Source: Anodontia alba (taxonomy: Eukaryota > Mollusca > Bivalvia > Lucinida > Lucinidae). Taken from it: 64,000 nucleotides of DNA. Positions 44,920 through 58,606 of this stretch are shown here, piece by piece. The translations under genes were made by a program, and so were the position numbers. The DNA lies in the NCBI GenBank assembly GCA_964016985.1, contig OZ024824.1:49641587-49705586 (forward strand), written 5' to 3'. The notes beneath the pieces were generated by a model. It did no database searches. It was not told where the DNA came from and saw only the letters and a program-made list of their open reading frames with translations. The first letter of the stretch is position 1. Each line of letters starts with the position of its first letter.

Positions 44920-45135
44920 TTCTCCTTTTTGAGAAAAACTACCCCACAAAAACAGATTCTTTCGACGAGTGACTGACCTACCTCTTTTGTTTACTTTTTT
45001 CAGCCGCTATATTCAGAGCCGCACGTGCTCCGGAAGACGCACACAACATTTGCTTATCAGAGCCACTTGCTCCGATTATGAAGTTTCCTGACCGTGCAAT
45101 AATTACTTTAGATCTAAACAGATCGAAGGTATAGA

Positions 45136-45139
<4 letters not shown>

Positions 45140-45199
<60 letters not shown>
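45140..45199. repeat. (TA)n microsatellite in DIRS D
   Basis: About 30 TA units. Similar runs stand at homologous or nearby places in F. Confidence 0.95.
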
Positions 45200-45201
<2 letters not shown>

Positions 45202-45394
45202 TATAATTCATTAAAGTATAATACAAGAAAACTTTCTAAGAGGGGAATTAACGTAACTAGTAGTTTACCTCCTCTAAATAGTGATGGCAATTATATCTGA
45301 AATCAATTATTCCATTGTCTATCTTATTATGTCAAGGTTAAGACAATGTGAGAAAGATATTATATTACGAATCGGTGACGAAATAGGAAATTTT

Positions 45395-45585
45395 AACTTC
45401 GTAATACATTAACCTATAGATAATGTGCTATTCTATTCTGTTATTCACCCCCTCCACAGAAAAAAACGACCTTTCAGTCGTTATAAAGTCTTTATTCAGA
45501 AGGTCCCTTTAAACAGTTACCTGTATGACGTAGTTCCTCCCGCTCAAATGATCACGTGTCAGTTTCTTTTCTGTGGACTTTGAAT
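45395..45585 (+). repeat. DIRS E left inverted terminal repeat, promoter-like
   Basis: It contains CCTATAGATAATGTGC, CGACCTTTCAGTCG, ATGACGTAGTTCC and TGATCACGTGTCAG. Copy-specific variants (ACCCCCTCC, ACAGTTACCTGTATG) are mirrored in the right arm (GGAGGGGGT, CATACAGGTAACTGT). Confidence 0.9.
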
Positions 45586-45778
45586 GTTCAAGGATTTTTA
45601 TTCTGTGTTAGAAAAAATGGATTAAAATTATTCTACACGGTTAAAATTTTTATATCTTTGACTTTCTCTGGTTCTATATTCACTCCTTCTACTATCTATG
45701 TACTTATTTTTGAAATATCGATCTTAGATTTCTTGTTTTCTCAATGTTAAATTTCTTCCTTTGTTTCCGCGTCAGTCG

Positions 45779-46111
45779 ATGCATTTCGCCCGCGGCAACT
45801 GTGGCCATTTAAAAGCTAAATGGGATACACATTTATCTTGTCTAACTTGTAATTCTTGCACACGTATCTCTCCGTGTTCTATTTGTAGTTTCTGGACAGA
45901 AAAAGTTTGGAACCTAGCAGAAAGAAGACGCCTTCATGCTACTAGAAAATCAGTTATGACGCAGAAGAGAAAACAGAAGAAATCAAAGAAATCCAAGAAG
46001 TCCCAGTCAGACATGTCTGACAACGGGACAGTTGATGGGAGCACCGCCCCTCATAGCTTTACTGCTTGGGGCAGGACCCATCAAGGTGGCAGCCTGGCGG
46101 ACAGAGTCTGA
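45779..46111 (+). CDS. DIRS E gag-like protein, N-terminal zinc-binding part
   Basis: ATG at 45779 opens MHFARGNCGHLKAKWDTH, followed by a cysteine-rich stretch (Cys8, His10, Cys21, Cys24, Cys27, Cys33, Cys36) likely to bind zinc. Then WNLAERRR and a Lys/Ser-rich basic tail come before the frame closes with TGA at 46109-46111. The next frame starts at once, so this is the head of gag separated by a one- or two-base shift or by some frameshift mechanism. The family role would be nucleic-acid packaging. The upstream TTCCTTTGTTTCCGCGTCAG could be a splice acceptor. Confidence 0.7.
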   Translation: MHFARGNCGHLKAKWDTHLSCLTCNSCTRISPCSICSFWTEKVWNLAERRRLHATRKSVMTQKRKQKKSKKSKKSQSDMSDNGTVDGSTAPHSFTAWGRTHQGGSLADRV

Positions 46112-46116
46112 CCGGG

Positions 46117-47976
46117 CACTAAGCCCACCAGTCACCAGTCACCAGTCAACCAGTCACCAGTCAACCAGTCACCAGTCATCCAGTCACTGGGCAATTTATC
46201 TCCGTTCATCCAGTCACCGGTCATCCAGTCGCCAGTCAACCAGTCACCAGTCAACCAGTCACCAGTCAACCAGTCACCAGTCAACCAGGCACCAGTCAAC
46301 TAGGCTCCAGTCAACCAGGCATTGGTTTACAGTCATTCGCGTATGACCTACAAACACAAATTCCGCCTGGTTATATTCCTATAAATGTGCCTGTACAAAG
46401 CTACGCTCCGTCCATAAGTAGCCATATTTCACATGGTAGTGTCCACAGACTATCCAATGTCTTTATTCCTGGTTACAAACGTTCTGATAGACTAGAACTT
46501 CCTAATCCAGCTTCTTCCTCTAGACAGATTATTCCACTCGAACCTGATTTTTCGCAGGTCTCAGATCCGAGTGTAATGATTGAACCTCCTAATTCAAATG
46601 ATTTATCTATCTCCAGACCTTCAAGGAAGGATCAGTCAAAAAGAGAGCATAAATCTAAAAAGAGAAGAAGACATCGATCGTCCTCTTCTTCTATCTCTAC
46701 TTCCAGATCAGACTCTTTGAGTTCTTCTCGGCGAAAGAAAAATTCAAAGAGATCTAAGCACTCTCATAAAAAGAGAAGAAGACGATCGATGACGCCTTCT
46801 TCTTCATCAAATTCCTTCCAATCTCAACTTGACATTGGTAGATATACAAGGGCTCATAAATCTCCCCAGGTTGTTCAAACGCCAACTCTAATACAACCTG
46901 AGGAGACTAATTTTAGTCAAATCACTAATCAACCTATTAATTACGATCAGATTCAGCCGAATCTCACTCAACAGAATAAGGAGTCAGATTCGGAAACTGA
47001 ATCCGAAGTCTGGTCATTTGATCGTGCGATTAACGAGGTCTTCCGGCTTCTTCCTCCTGAGTTATGCCCCAAAACTCAGCAGGATCAAGCTCCATTAAAA
47101 CCTCTCTCTGGGATCGAACAATTAATGGAGTCTCGTTCCACTCCATTACTTGTTCTCCCACAATCCAAATTAGTACAAAATACAACAAAATATATTCAAA
47201 ATAGGCTAGAATCGGACAAATGTTCAAGAGATTGGATTTGCCCGCAAAGCTTGGTTTCGGCTCTTGCTCCGACTAAATTCTACAAGAGCCAAAACCAATA
47301 TTTGCCAACTGATAATATCCCTCAATTAGAAGCGGATGCGTCGCTCCTAGACATTTCTAATAAAGGAAGAGCTTCTATTCCGCTCAAGAATCTAGAAGCA
47401 TGGGAAAGGAAGGCTAGAAAACTAGTCGCTATTAATTCTCATGCTGATCTATTTTCTTCAGCTGCCTTCCTTTCATTACAACAAGAATCTATGTCGGTTG
47501 CAGCCCTTTCCAGACTTCTGGAGGCCGTAGCCAAATCGATTAAACATGCTACTGCCATGTCTACACTTTTAACTACTGAATTATTCCCAGCTAGGAGGGA
47601 CGCAGCCCTAGCTTCGTCTAAACTACTACTCGACAATTCCACATACGAGTTAAGGAACGCTCCTATTAACTCAAAATCCTTATTTGACGGCAGGATAAAA
47701 GAAATAGCTAAATCAAACTTCGAAGCTCAACAGCAAAGGTTTCTAGCTTCTACATCCATTCAGTCACAATCTCATTCTTATAAGCCTCCTTGGCAGAGCA
47801 GAGCTTTCAAGATACCTAAACAAACAACATCCAGACCTAAACCTACGCAGTCGTATAGGTCCAAAAATATTCCCCAAAGCTCATCTTCTCACATTAAGAA
47901 AGATAATATCAAGAGGACTGGTAACATCCGTCAGTTCCCCTCCTCTAAACCTGCCTCTTCCTCCGCAAGATTATGA
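46117..47976 (+). CDS. DIRS E gag-like protein, main part
   Basis: The frame is open from the stop near 46114 to the TGA at 47976. It begins with a repeat of PVTSQ/PGTSQ pentapeptides (about 46127-46325), which is the coding form of the CACCAGTCAACC minisatellite. A Pro-rich linker follows (IPPGYIPINVPVQSY). Then comes a Ser/Arg/Lys-rich basic domain (about 46620-46830: KKRRRHRSSSSS, HKKRRRRS). A conserved globular part runs from WSFDRAINEVFRLLPPELC to FEAQQQRFLAS, and the tail is basic. There is no ATG near the start of this frame. The capsid-like role is by analogy with other DIRS gag proteins. Confidence 0.8.
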
Positions 47977-48022
47977 AGGCCCGCCCTTTCCACTGCCTGC
48001 TCTTCCGCTCGCGGACATTCCA

Positions 48023-50056
48023 GTGGGAGGACGATTGGCCCATTTTGCGGAAAAATGGGAGGAAATAACAGACAACAAATGGGTCCTCTCTATCGTACGA
48101 AACGGTTTCAGGATACCATTCATCAAAATTCCTCCTTTGTCATCTGTTCCGATCAGAATGAGTCAGTCCTCCTCCCCGTTTCTCAGAGAAGAGATCGAAA
48201 ATCTTTTCAACAAACGGGCAGTGGAAAGGGTACAGAATCCGGAAACTCCCGGCTTTTATTCCTGGATATTCCTTGTGCCAAAAAAGAACGCAAAGTTTCG
48301 TTTAATATTAGACCTGTCTTTATTAAACCGGTACATAGAGAAACAAGCATTCAAAATGGAAACAGTCAAATCGGTAAGACAAGCGATGAGACTCAACGAT
48401 TGGGCTGTCTCCATAGATTTAACAGATGCATATCTACATGTGCCGATACATCGTCAATCCAGGAAGTATCTTCGCTTCGTACACGAAGATCAAGTATATC
48501 ACTTTTCGGCCCTACCGTTCGGAATGTCCCTAAGTCCGTTAATTTTCTCGAAACTGATGGACGTTATTGCAGCGTTTCTACGCCAACGTGCCATATCAGT
48601 TTTTCCATACCTAGACGATTGGCTGATAAAAAATCTGATTCACAACCGTCTGATCACTCAGACAAAGATTTGCATTCAAACTATTCAAAGCCTAGGTTTT
48701 CTGCCAAATCTCAAGAAGTCCGATCTCTTTCCTGTTCAGAAATTCACCTTCATAGGTATGGAATTTCTGACGCAACAAAATTTAGTCAGGGTTCCAGCGG
48801 ATCGTGTACAGAACCTAATTCTAACAATCAAGAAAATAATGTCAGCAAAACATGTATCGGCACGAACTTTCCTTTCTCTTTTGGGCAAACTCAGTGCTGC
48901 AGCAGACCTTGTTCTCCTGGGCAGACTGCACTTACGTCCTCTTCAGATGTGCCTGCTGTCAGTCTGGAAACCTCATATTCTTCCTCTCGATAACCCGATC
49001 TCGATAAACGGCATGATTCGATCTCACTTACAATGGTGGATAAACCCCATTCGATTCGAGACAGGGACTTCAATCCATCCTCCAGACCCCAAATTCTTCC
49101 TTTATACGGATGCCAGTCATTATGGATGGGGAGCTCATTTAGAGCCGACAACACTGTCCTTTCATGGTCGCTGGACAGAAAACCAATCCCAGCTCCATAT
49201 CAATATGTTAGAAATGATGGCCATACGATTAGCACTGAAACAAGCCAAAACATTTATTCACCATTCTTGCATCATGATATCCACAGACAACACAACGGTG
49301 GTCTCATATATCAACAAACAGGGTGGCACTCATTCCCCCAATCTTTGCGTAGAAGTTTGGAAAATACTCAATTGGTGCCTGGAACAAGACATAGTTATCA
49401 GAGTACGTCACATCCCAGGCAAATTCAACATTCTTGCAGACCGCCTCTCAAGACTAGACAAACCTATCAAGACAGAATGGGCTCTGGATCAAACAGTTGC
49501 GAATTCAGTATTCCAGATGCTCAACTTCCCAAATGTGGATCTGTTTGCGACAAGATTCAACCACAGACTCCCATTATATGTCTCTCCAGTACAAGACTAC
49601 AAAGCACTAGCAATAGATGCCCTGTCCATGGACTGGAATCATCTTCATGCATATGCTTTTCCTCCTTTTATTCTGATACCTGCTGTTCTAGAGAAAATCC
49701 GACAACATCAGTGCAGAATAGTTCTCATAGCTCCATTCTGGCCACAACAACAGTGGTTCTCAGAACTTCTTCTTCTATTAGTGTCAGCTCCGATTCGTCT
49801 GCCACTAATTCCAAGACTACTGACTCAATCCAAAGGAAGATTTGAACATCAAAACCTCCCAATTCTCGACCTTCACGCTTGGGAGTTATCAAACAATCAA
49901 TCAGAGATAAGAAATTTTCACAAAACGTTGCAGATTTTGTCTCCAGATCAAGAAGAGCATCTACACAAAAAGTCTACGATGCAAAATGGACCATCTTCTC
50001 TAATTGGTGTCATACAAAAAAGGTTAATCCGATCTCGGCCCCTATTACAGTTATAG
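48023..50056 (+). CDS. DIRS E reverse transcriptase / RNase H
   Basis: It copies the element's RNA into DNA and degrades the template strand. The frame is open upstream into the gag end without an ATG (..ADIPVGGRLAHF), so the true start is unclear. Numbering from VGGRLAHF: FLVPKKN (83-89), RLILDLSLLN, motif A SIDLTDAY (Asp132), LPFGMSLSP, and catalytic YLDD (196-199). RNase H acidic residues are Asp363 (YTDASHYGWG), Glu397 (LEMMAI), Asp422 (STDNTTVVSY) and Asp473 (ILADRLSR). A C-terminal domain with DLFATRFNHRLPLYVSP and IAPFWPQQQWF corresponds to the methyltransferase-like region reported in DIRS elements. All catalytic residues are present. It overlaps the recombinase by about 180 bases. 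Confidence 0.95.
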   Translation: MGGRLAHFAEKWEEITDNKWVLSIVRNGFRIPFIKIPPLSSVPIRMSQSSSPFLREEIENLFNKRAVERVQNPETPGFYSWIFLVPKKNAKFRLILDLSLLNRYIEKQAFKMETVKSVRQAMRLNDWAVSIDLTDAYLHVPIHRQSRKYLRFVHEDQVYHFSALPFGMSLSPLIFSKLMDVIAAFLRQRAISVFPYLDDWLIKNLIHNRLITQTKICIQTIQSLGFLPNLKKSDLFPVQKFTFIGMEFLTQQNLVRVPADRVQNLILTIKKIMSAKHVSARTFLSLLGKLSAAADLVLLGRLHLRPLQMCLLSVWKPHILPLDNPISINGMIRSHLQWWINPIRFETGTSIHPPDPKFFLYTDASHYGWGAHLEPTTLSFHGRWTENQSQLHINMLEMMAIRLALKQAKTFIHHSCIMISTDNTTVVSYINKQGGTHSPNLCVEVWKILNWCLEQDIVIRVRHIPGKFNILADRLSRLDKPIKTEWALDQTVANSVFQMLNFPNVDLFATRFNHRLPLYVSPVQDYKALAIDALSMDWNHLHAYAFPPFILIPAVLEKIRQHQCRIVLIAPFWPQQQWFSELLLLLVSAPIRLPLIPRLLTQSKGRFEHQNLPILDLHAWELSNNQSEIRNFHKTLQILSPDQEEHLHKKSTMQNGPSSLIGVIQKRLIRSRPLLQL

Positions 50057-51015
50057 CCGATTTCTTAATCTTTCTTTTTTCGGAAAAGAAATGTCAGATT
50101 AGTACTATTAAAGGTTATAGATCTATGATCTCTAACACTTTAAAATTCAAAACTGGTAATAGAATTGGATCTAATCCAGTTTTATCTGAACTTATCAGAT
50201 CCTTTGAACTTCAACGACCAGTACAAAGATCTCTTACACCTAAATGGGACTTAGCGTGGGTTTTAGTATGTCTACAAAAACCACCTTTTGAACCTCTTGA
50301 TAAGGCTTCTAAATTTCACGTTACTATTAAGACAGCCTTTCTCTTAGCTCTTGCCACTGCTAAAAGGTGTAGTGAAATACATGCTCTAGCTATGGATTCA
50401 CAACATTTAAGATTTAATCAATCTGATGGTTCAGTTTTCTTGATTCTTAAATCTGGTTTTTTAGCAAAAAACCAGCTTCCTTCTGTTAAACCAGATCCTA
50501 TTGTTGTTCCTAGTCTTGCTCGAATATGTAAATGGGAACATACTGACAGACTTCTTTGCCCAGTTAGGGCTCTGAAATTCTATCTCAAAATGACTAGCTC
50601 TTATCGCCAAAATAGAACTAGACTTTTTCTTCCTATTAAAGGCAATAAGGATATTTCTAAAGATACTATCTCGAGATGGATATCTTACACTGTTAAACTT
50701 GCCTATAGGAAACTCACTAAACGAGATATCTCTTTCCTTAAAATCAAAGCTCATGAAGTTAGAGCTCTTTCCTCTTCTTGGGCTTTCTTCGACAAAGTTC
50801 CTCTCAATGATATACTTCAAGCAGCGGTTTGGAATAGTTCATCAACTTTTGCCAAATTCTATCTCAGACATGTCTCAACAAGCACAGAATCTCCAAAGTT
50901 TGGGCCCCATTGTAGTGGCCCAAAAAGTGGTGGGGGGCCAACAGCAATCAGCTATGGATGTGTAGACAACGTCAACAGCCCCCCTAGACCTGATGCTATA
51001 CTAGAGAGGTACTAA
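49846..51015 (+). CDS. DIRS E tyrosine recombinase, C-terminus frameshifted
   Basis: It replaces the DDE integrase of LTR elements and inserts a circular DNA form. The frame opens after a stop at 49845 and has no early ATG. It is numbered here from LGVIKQSIRDKK (49879). The core-binding N-terminal part includes FVSRSRRASTQKVYDAKW. Catalytic residues are Arg163 (ATAKRCSEIHAL), His292 and Arg295 (KAHEVRAL), Trp318 (AAVWNSSS) and Tyr328 (AKFYLR), the full R-H-R-Y set. Right after Tyr328 the frame differs from copy B. The expected ending GPIVVAQKVVGG is present in another frame (50699-50965), so one or two bases were lost near 50870. The core is intact; the tail is altered. Confidence 0.93.
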   Translation, partial: TSKPPNSRPSRLGVIKQSIRDKKFSQNVADFVSRSRRASTQKVYDAKWTIFSNWCHTKKVNPISAPITVIADFLIFLFSEKKCQISTIKGYRSMISNTLKFKTGNRIGSNPVLSELIRSFELQRPVQRSLTPKWDLAWVLVCLQKPPFEPLDKASKFHVTIKTAFLLALATAKRCSEIHALAMDSQHLRFNQSDGSVFLILKSGFLAKNQLPSVKPDPIVVPSLARICKWEHTDRLLCPVRALKFYLKMTSSYRQNRTRLFLPIKGNKDISKDTISRWISYTVKLAYRKLTKRDISFLKIKAHEVRALSSSWAFFDKVPLNDILQAAVWNSSSTFAKFYLRHVSTSTESPKFGPHCSGPKSGGGPTAISYGCVDNVNSPPRPDAILERY

Positions 51016-51209
51016 TTATATCTTTATTATATATATATGTTAACCCTGGATTACTTTATCCTTGGTTAAAGGATCTTATTATTGCCTTAAGCACTAATTA
51101 TGTCCTCATTATATATATATATAAAAAATAAATCTTTTTAATAAGCCTTAATTCAGAAGTTGGGACTAACTTATTAGGAGAAATCCTCCCTCCTATTCTA
51201 CAAATTCTA
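51016..51209 (+). other. DIRS E 3' non-coding segment
   Basis: AT-rich, with ATATATATAT runs, between the recombinase and the internal complementary region. It ends CCTCCCTCCTATTCTACAAATTCTA, shared with B, C and F. Confidence 0.7.
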
Positions 51210-51303
51210 GCACATTATCTATAGATTAATGTATTGTGCAGTTAAAATGAAGTTTTTTAAAAGTAAAACATATTTTAACGAGTAATACTTAACCTATAGA
51301 TAA
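51210..51303 (+). repeat. DIRS E internal complementary region
   Basis: GCACATTATCTATAGATTAATG..TGTGCAGTT joined to AAAATGAAG..GAGTAATACTTAACC. The first half matches the left end of F (AACTGCACAATACATTAATC) better than E's own left end (AACTTCGTAATACATTAACC). Confidence 0.92.
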
Positions 51304-51364
51304 GTATTTATCGTCCCACCTCCCTTCCCTCGCTCCTTTCTCCTAATTGTGTATTGTTTTACAC

Positions 51365-51558
51365 ATAAAAGAAACTGACACGTGATCATTTGAGCGGGAG
51401 GAACTACGTCATACAGGTAACTGTTTAAAGGGACCTTCTGAATTAAGACTGAAAGGTCGTTTTTTTCTGTGGAGGGGGTGAATAACTGAATAGAATAGCA
51501 CATTATCTATAGGTTAAGTATTACTCGTTAAAATATGTTTTACTTTTAAAAAACTTCA
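51365..51558 (-). repeat. DIRS E right inverted terminal repeat
   Basis: Inverted partner of 45395-45585 with the outermost right-end extension. It ends at CTTCAT, then TTTT and copy F. Confidence 0.9.
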
Positions 51559-51962
51559 TTTTAACTGCACAATACATTAATCTATAGATAATGTGCTATT
51601 CTATTCTGTTTTCACACCTTCCACAGAAAATCGACCTTTCAGTCGTCAAGTCTTAATCCAGAAGGTCCCTTAGGCAGATACCTGTGTGACGTAACTCTTC
51701 CCGCTTAATAGATCACGTGTCAGTTTCTTTTCTGTGGACAAAGGAAATCAACAAGGATTTTTTACCAGTGAAAGAAATTCAGATTATTTCTTTTCTTCAC
51801 GGTTAAATTTCTGTATCCTTGTGTTTCTTTTGTTTCTTTATCACTCCTTTCACTATCCATGTTATTTATTTGAAAATTCGATTGTCTATTTCTTGTATTT
51901 ATTGACTGGCTTTTCATGACATGCGTTTTCGCGACTCTCGCTATAATTGGCACAATGCTCGT

Positions 51963-52195
51963 GTGCGGTTGGGTCACCAGTGAACCAGTCACCGGTCAAC
52001 CAGTCACCAGTCAATCAGGCACCAGTCAATCAGCTTCACCAGTCACCGGTCAACCAGGCACTGGACTACCAGGCACCAGTCAACCATGCACTGGTCAACC
52101 AGTCACCAGTCAACCAGTCATCCAGTCACTTGTCAACCAGGCACCAGTCACCAGTCAACCAGGCACCAGTCAACCAGGCACCAGTCAATAATTCA
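51963..52195 (+). repeat. CACCAGTCAACC minisatellite in DIRS F
   Basis: About fifteen 15-base units. One frame still reads PVTGQPVTSQ and ends PGTSQPGTSQ before a stop, but no gag follows. Confidence 0.88.
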
Positions 52196-52235
52196 CTAGT
52201 CAATTATTCATTGGATAAATTTAGTTTCTGACATA

Positions 52236-52560
52236 ATCTCACCGGGCAAATAGTCACGAGTACTAGTTTCCAGTCATTATGTCCATTTAATAGTAAATTT
52301 CACCAGGCAAATAGTTACAAGTACTAATGTCCGGCCATTATATTACATTATTAGTGACTTTCACCAGACAGGAACTATGAATACTAGTGTCCGGTCATTT
52401 TGTCCAATTATCAGTATATTTCACTGGGCAAAAAGTTACCATTACTAGTGTCTGGTCATTATATCGCATTACCAATGACTTTCACCAGGCAAGAGTTACG
52501 AATACTAGTGTCCGGTCATAATGTCGGGTTACTAGTGTCCGAGTAATAGTCACTAGTCCC
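52236..52560 (+). repeat. ~67-bp tandem hairpin units in DIRS F
   Basis: Five units of TCACCGGGCAA, TAGTTACGAATACTAGTGTC and CGGTCATTATGTC, each able to fold by CCGG/CCGG and TAGT/ACTA pairing. Confidence 0.78.
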
Positions 52561-57338
<4,778 letters not shown>

Positions 57339-57430
57339 GCACATTATCTATAGGTTAATGTATTGTGCAGTTCAAATGAAGTTTTTAAAAGTAAAACATA
57401 TTTTAACTATCAATACTTAACCTATAGATA
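57339..57430 (+). repeat. DIRS F internal complementary region
   Basis: GCACATTATCTATAGGTTAATG..TGTGCAGTT joined to CAAATGAAG..AACTATCAATACTTAACC. The AACTATCAATAC part matches F's own right end (GTATTGATAGTT). Confidence 0.9.
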
Positions 57431-57572
57431 ATTAAAATGATCCCTCCTCCCTCCCACACTTCTCTCTCCTAATTTTGTCTATTGTTCTACACATCAAAGA
57501 AACTGACACGTGATCAATTAAGCAAGAAGAGTTACGTCACACAGGTATCTGCCTAAGGGACCTTCTGGATTA

Positions 57573-57878
57573 GCCGGCCTCGGTGGCTCAGTTGGATGCA
57601 TCGTCCAACTGGAGACCAGGAGGTCGCGGGTTCAGCCCCCGCCGAGGTCGGCAACATTTTTTCGTGGAGATTTATCATGAAATATTTTCTACGGTCATTC
57701 TCTCCCTTCCGCTGATTCAAGAAGGGCAGTTGTCAGTTTCTGGCGAAAGAATGTGCACAATACTGGTTAACCGCGTAGAGGACTAAGCCTGCCCAGTAAA
57801 CGTGTGGTTAGGTAAACTGACCACGCTCCACATAACCCCATTGGGTTGACTGGGCCGTAAAACCTCAACACAAACAAA
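57573..57878 (+). mobile_element. tRNA-derived SINE in the right end of DIRS F
   Basis: Full-length SINE starting GCCGGCCTCGGTGGCTCAG, with B box GGTTCAGCCCC and tail CAACACAAACAAA. A 13-base duplication ACCTTCTGGATTA flanks it (57560-57572, 57879-57891), inside the terminal repeat. Confidence 0.95.
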
Positions 57879-58606
57879 ACCTTCTGGATTAAGACGACAA
57901 CTGAAAGGTCGTTTTTCTGTGGAAGGTGTGAAAACAGAATAGAATAGCACATTATCTATAGGTTAAGTATTGATAGTTAAAATATGTTTTACTTCTAAAA
58001 ACTTCTTTTTTACATTATTCTATAATATGTTAGGACCAAATATAATTACATTCCCCATCTATGGTCAGCTCCGTAAATGGGAACCAGTAGTTCTTCTCGT
58101 CATAAAAAATACAAAGTTTCGTTAACGAGTATTGAAAAGAATACAATCTGGAAAATCTTTATTTCTCCCAGATACGTTGTTCTATAAATATGACATCGCA
58201 ATATCCGATGATGGATATTTATAATTGAAGATAAGGACGGTTAATTCAAGACGTTTCGATATCGTTATAAGATGGACTGTCTTAATTAATTATTATAGAG
58301 TTCTTATATATGAAGCTTCACAATTTAGGAAGTTCCGCACTTACGCTTTCTGTCAGATCTTCCTAGTTTTTTTTGTTAAACGATTACAAACGTACCGGAA
58401 GTTGTACTATTATACATACCGTAAATGGAATTTTGTTAATCATTTACGTCTATAGGCCATTAAAAGATTACTTAATAATAATTGGAGATATTATATAACA
58501 ATCTATATATATATATCTCATCATTTTGTCATTAATTATGATAAGTTAAACTTGTTTTAATGGTTAGATTGATATAGTCATCAGACTTTATATCAACCTA
58601 TAGTTA

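Larger units (their letters stand above)
42187..45096. mobile_element. 2.9-kb foldback transposon with ~1.1-kb inverted arms
   Basis: It begins CACGAGTAGGAAACTTCATA and ends with the complement of CACGGTCAGGAAACTTCATA. CAATA is duplicated outside (42182-42186, 45097-45101), inside DIRS D sequence. Left arm 42187-43308 and right arm 43967-45096 are nearly identical inverted copies around a spacer of about 660 bases. No transposase was recognised. Each arm carries one copy of a small ORF. The CAC start with a 5-bp duplication is also seen in the Transib/RAG-like group, but that is only a hint. Confidence 0.85.
40483..45394 (+). mobile_element. DIRS-type element copy D, left part
   Basis: The left terminal repeat starts AACTGCACAATACATTAACC after TTTT. 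CACCAGTCAACC-type repeats follow (41195-41370), then ~107-bp tandem units and an AT-rich leader related to C and F. A 2.9-kb foldback element interrupts it at 42187. At 45394 it is cut by copies E and F and resumes at 58012 with the expected next sequence (compare 54555-54620 in F). Confidence 0.82.
45395..51558 (+). mobile_element. DIRS-type retrotransposon copy E, nearly intact
   Basis: This 6164-bp element lies inside DIRS D. It starts AACTTCGTAATACATTAACC after TTTT and ends AAAAAACTTCAT, followed by TTTT and the left end of F. In order it has the left terminal repeat (45395-45585), gag (45779-47976), reverse transcriptase/RNase H (to 50056), overlapping tyrosine recombinase (to about 51015), internal complementary region (51210-51303) and right terminal repeat (51365-51558). 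Two lesions are seen: a frame break in gag at 46111 and a frameshift just after the recombinase's catalytic Tyr. It is the likely protein source for C- and F-like relatives, or was recently. Confidence 0.93.

Noticed and set aside
48055..49845. Long alternative-frame ORFs (312 and 270 codons) inside DIRS E reverse transcriptase
   Set aside because: They are shadows of the reverse transcriptase frame: Ser/Arg/Gln-rich, no motifs, and the catalytic motifs all lie in the other frame.
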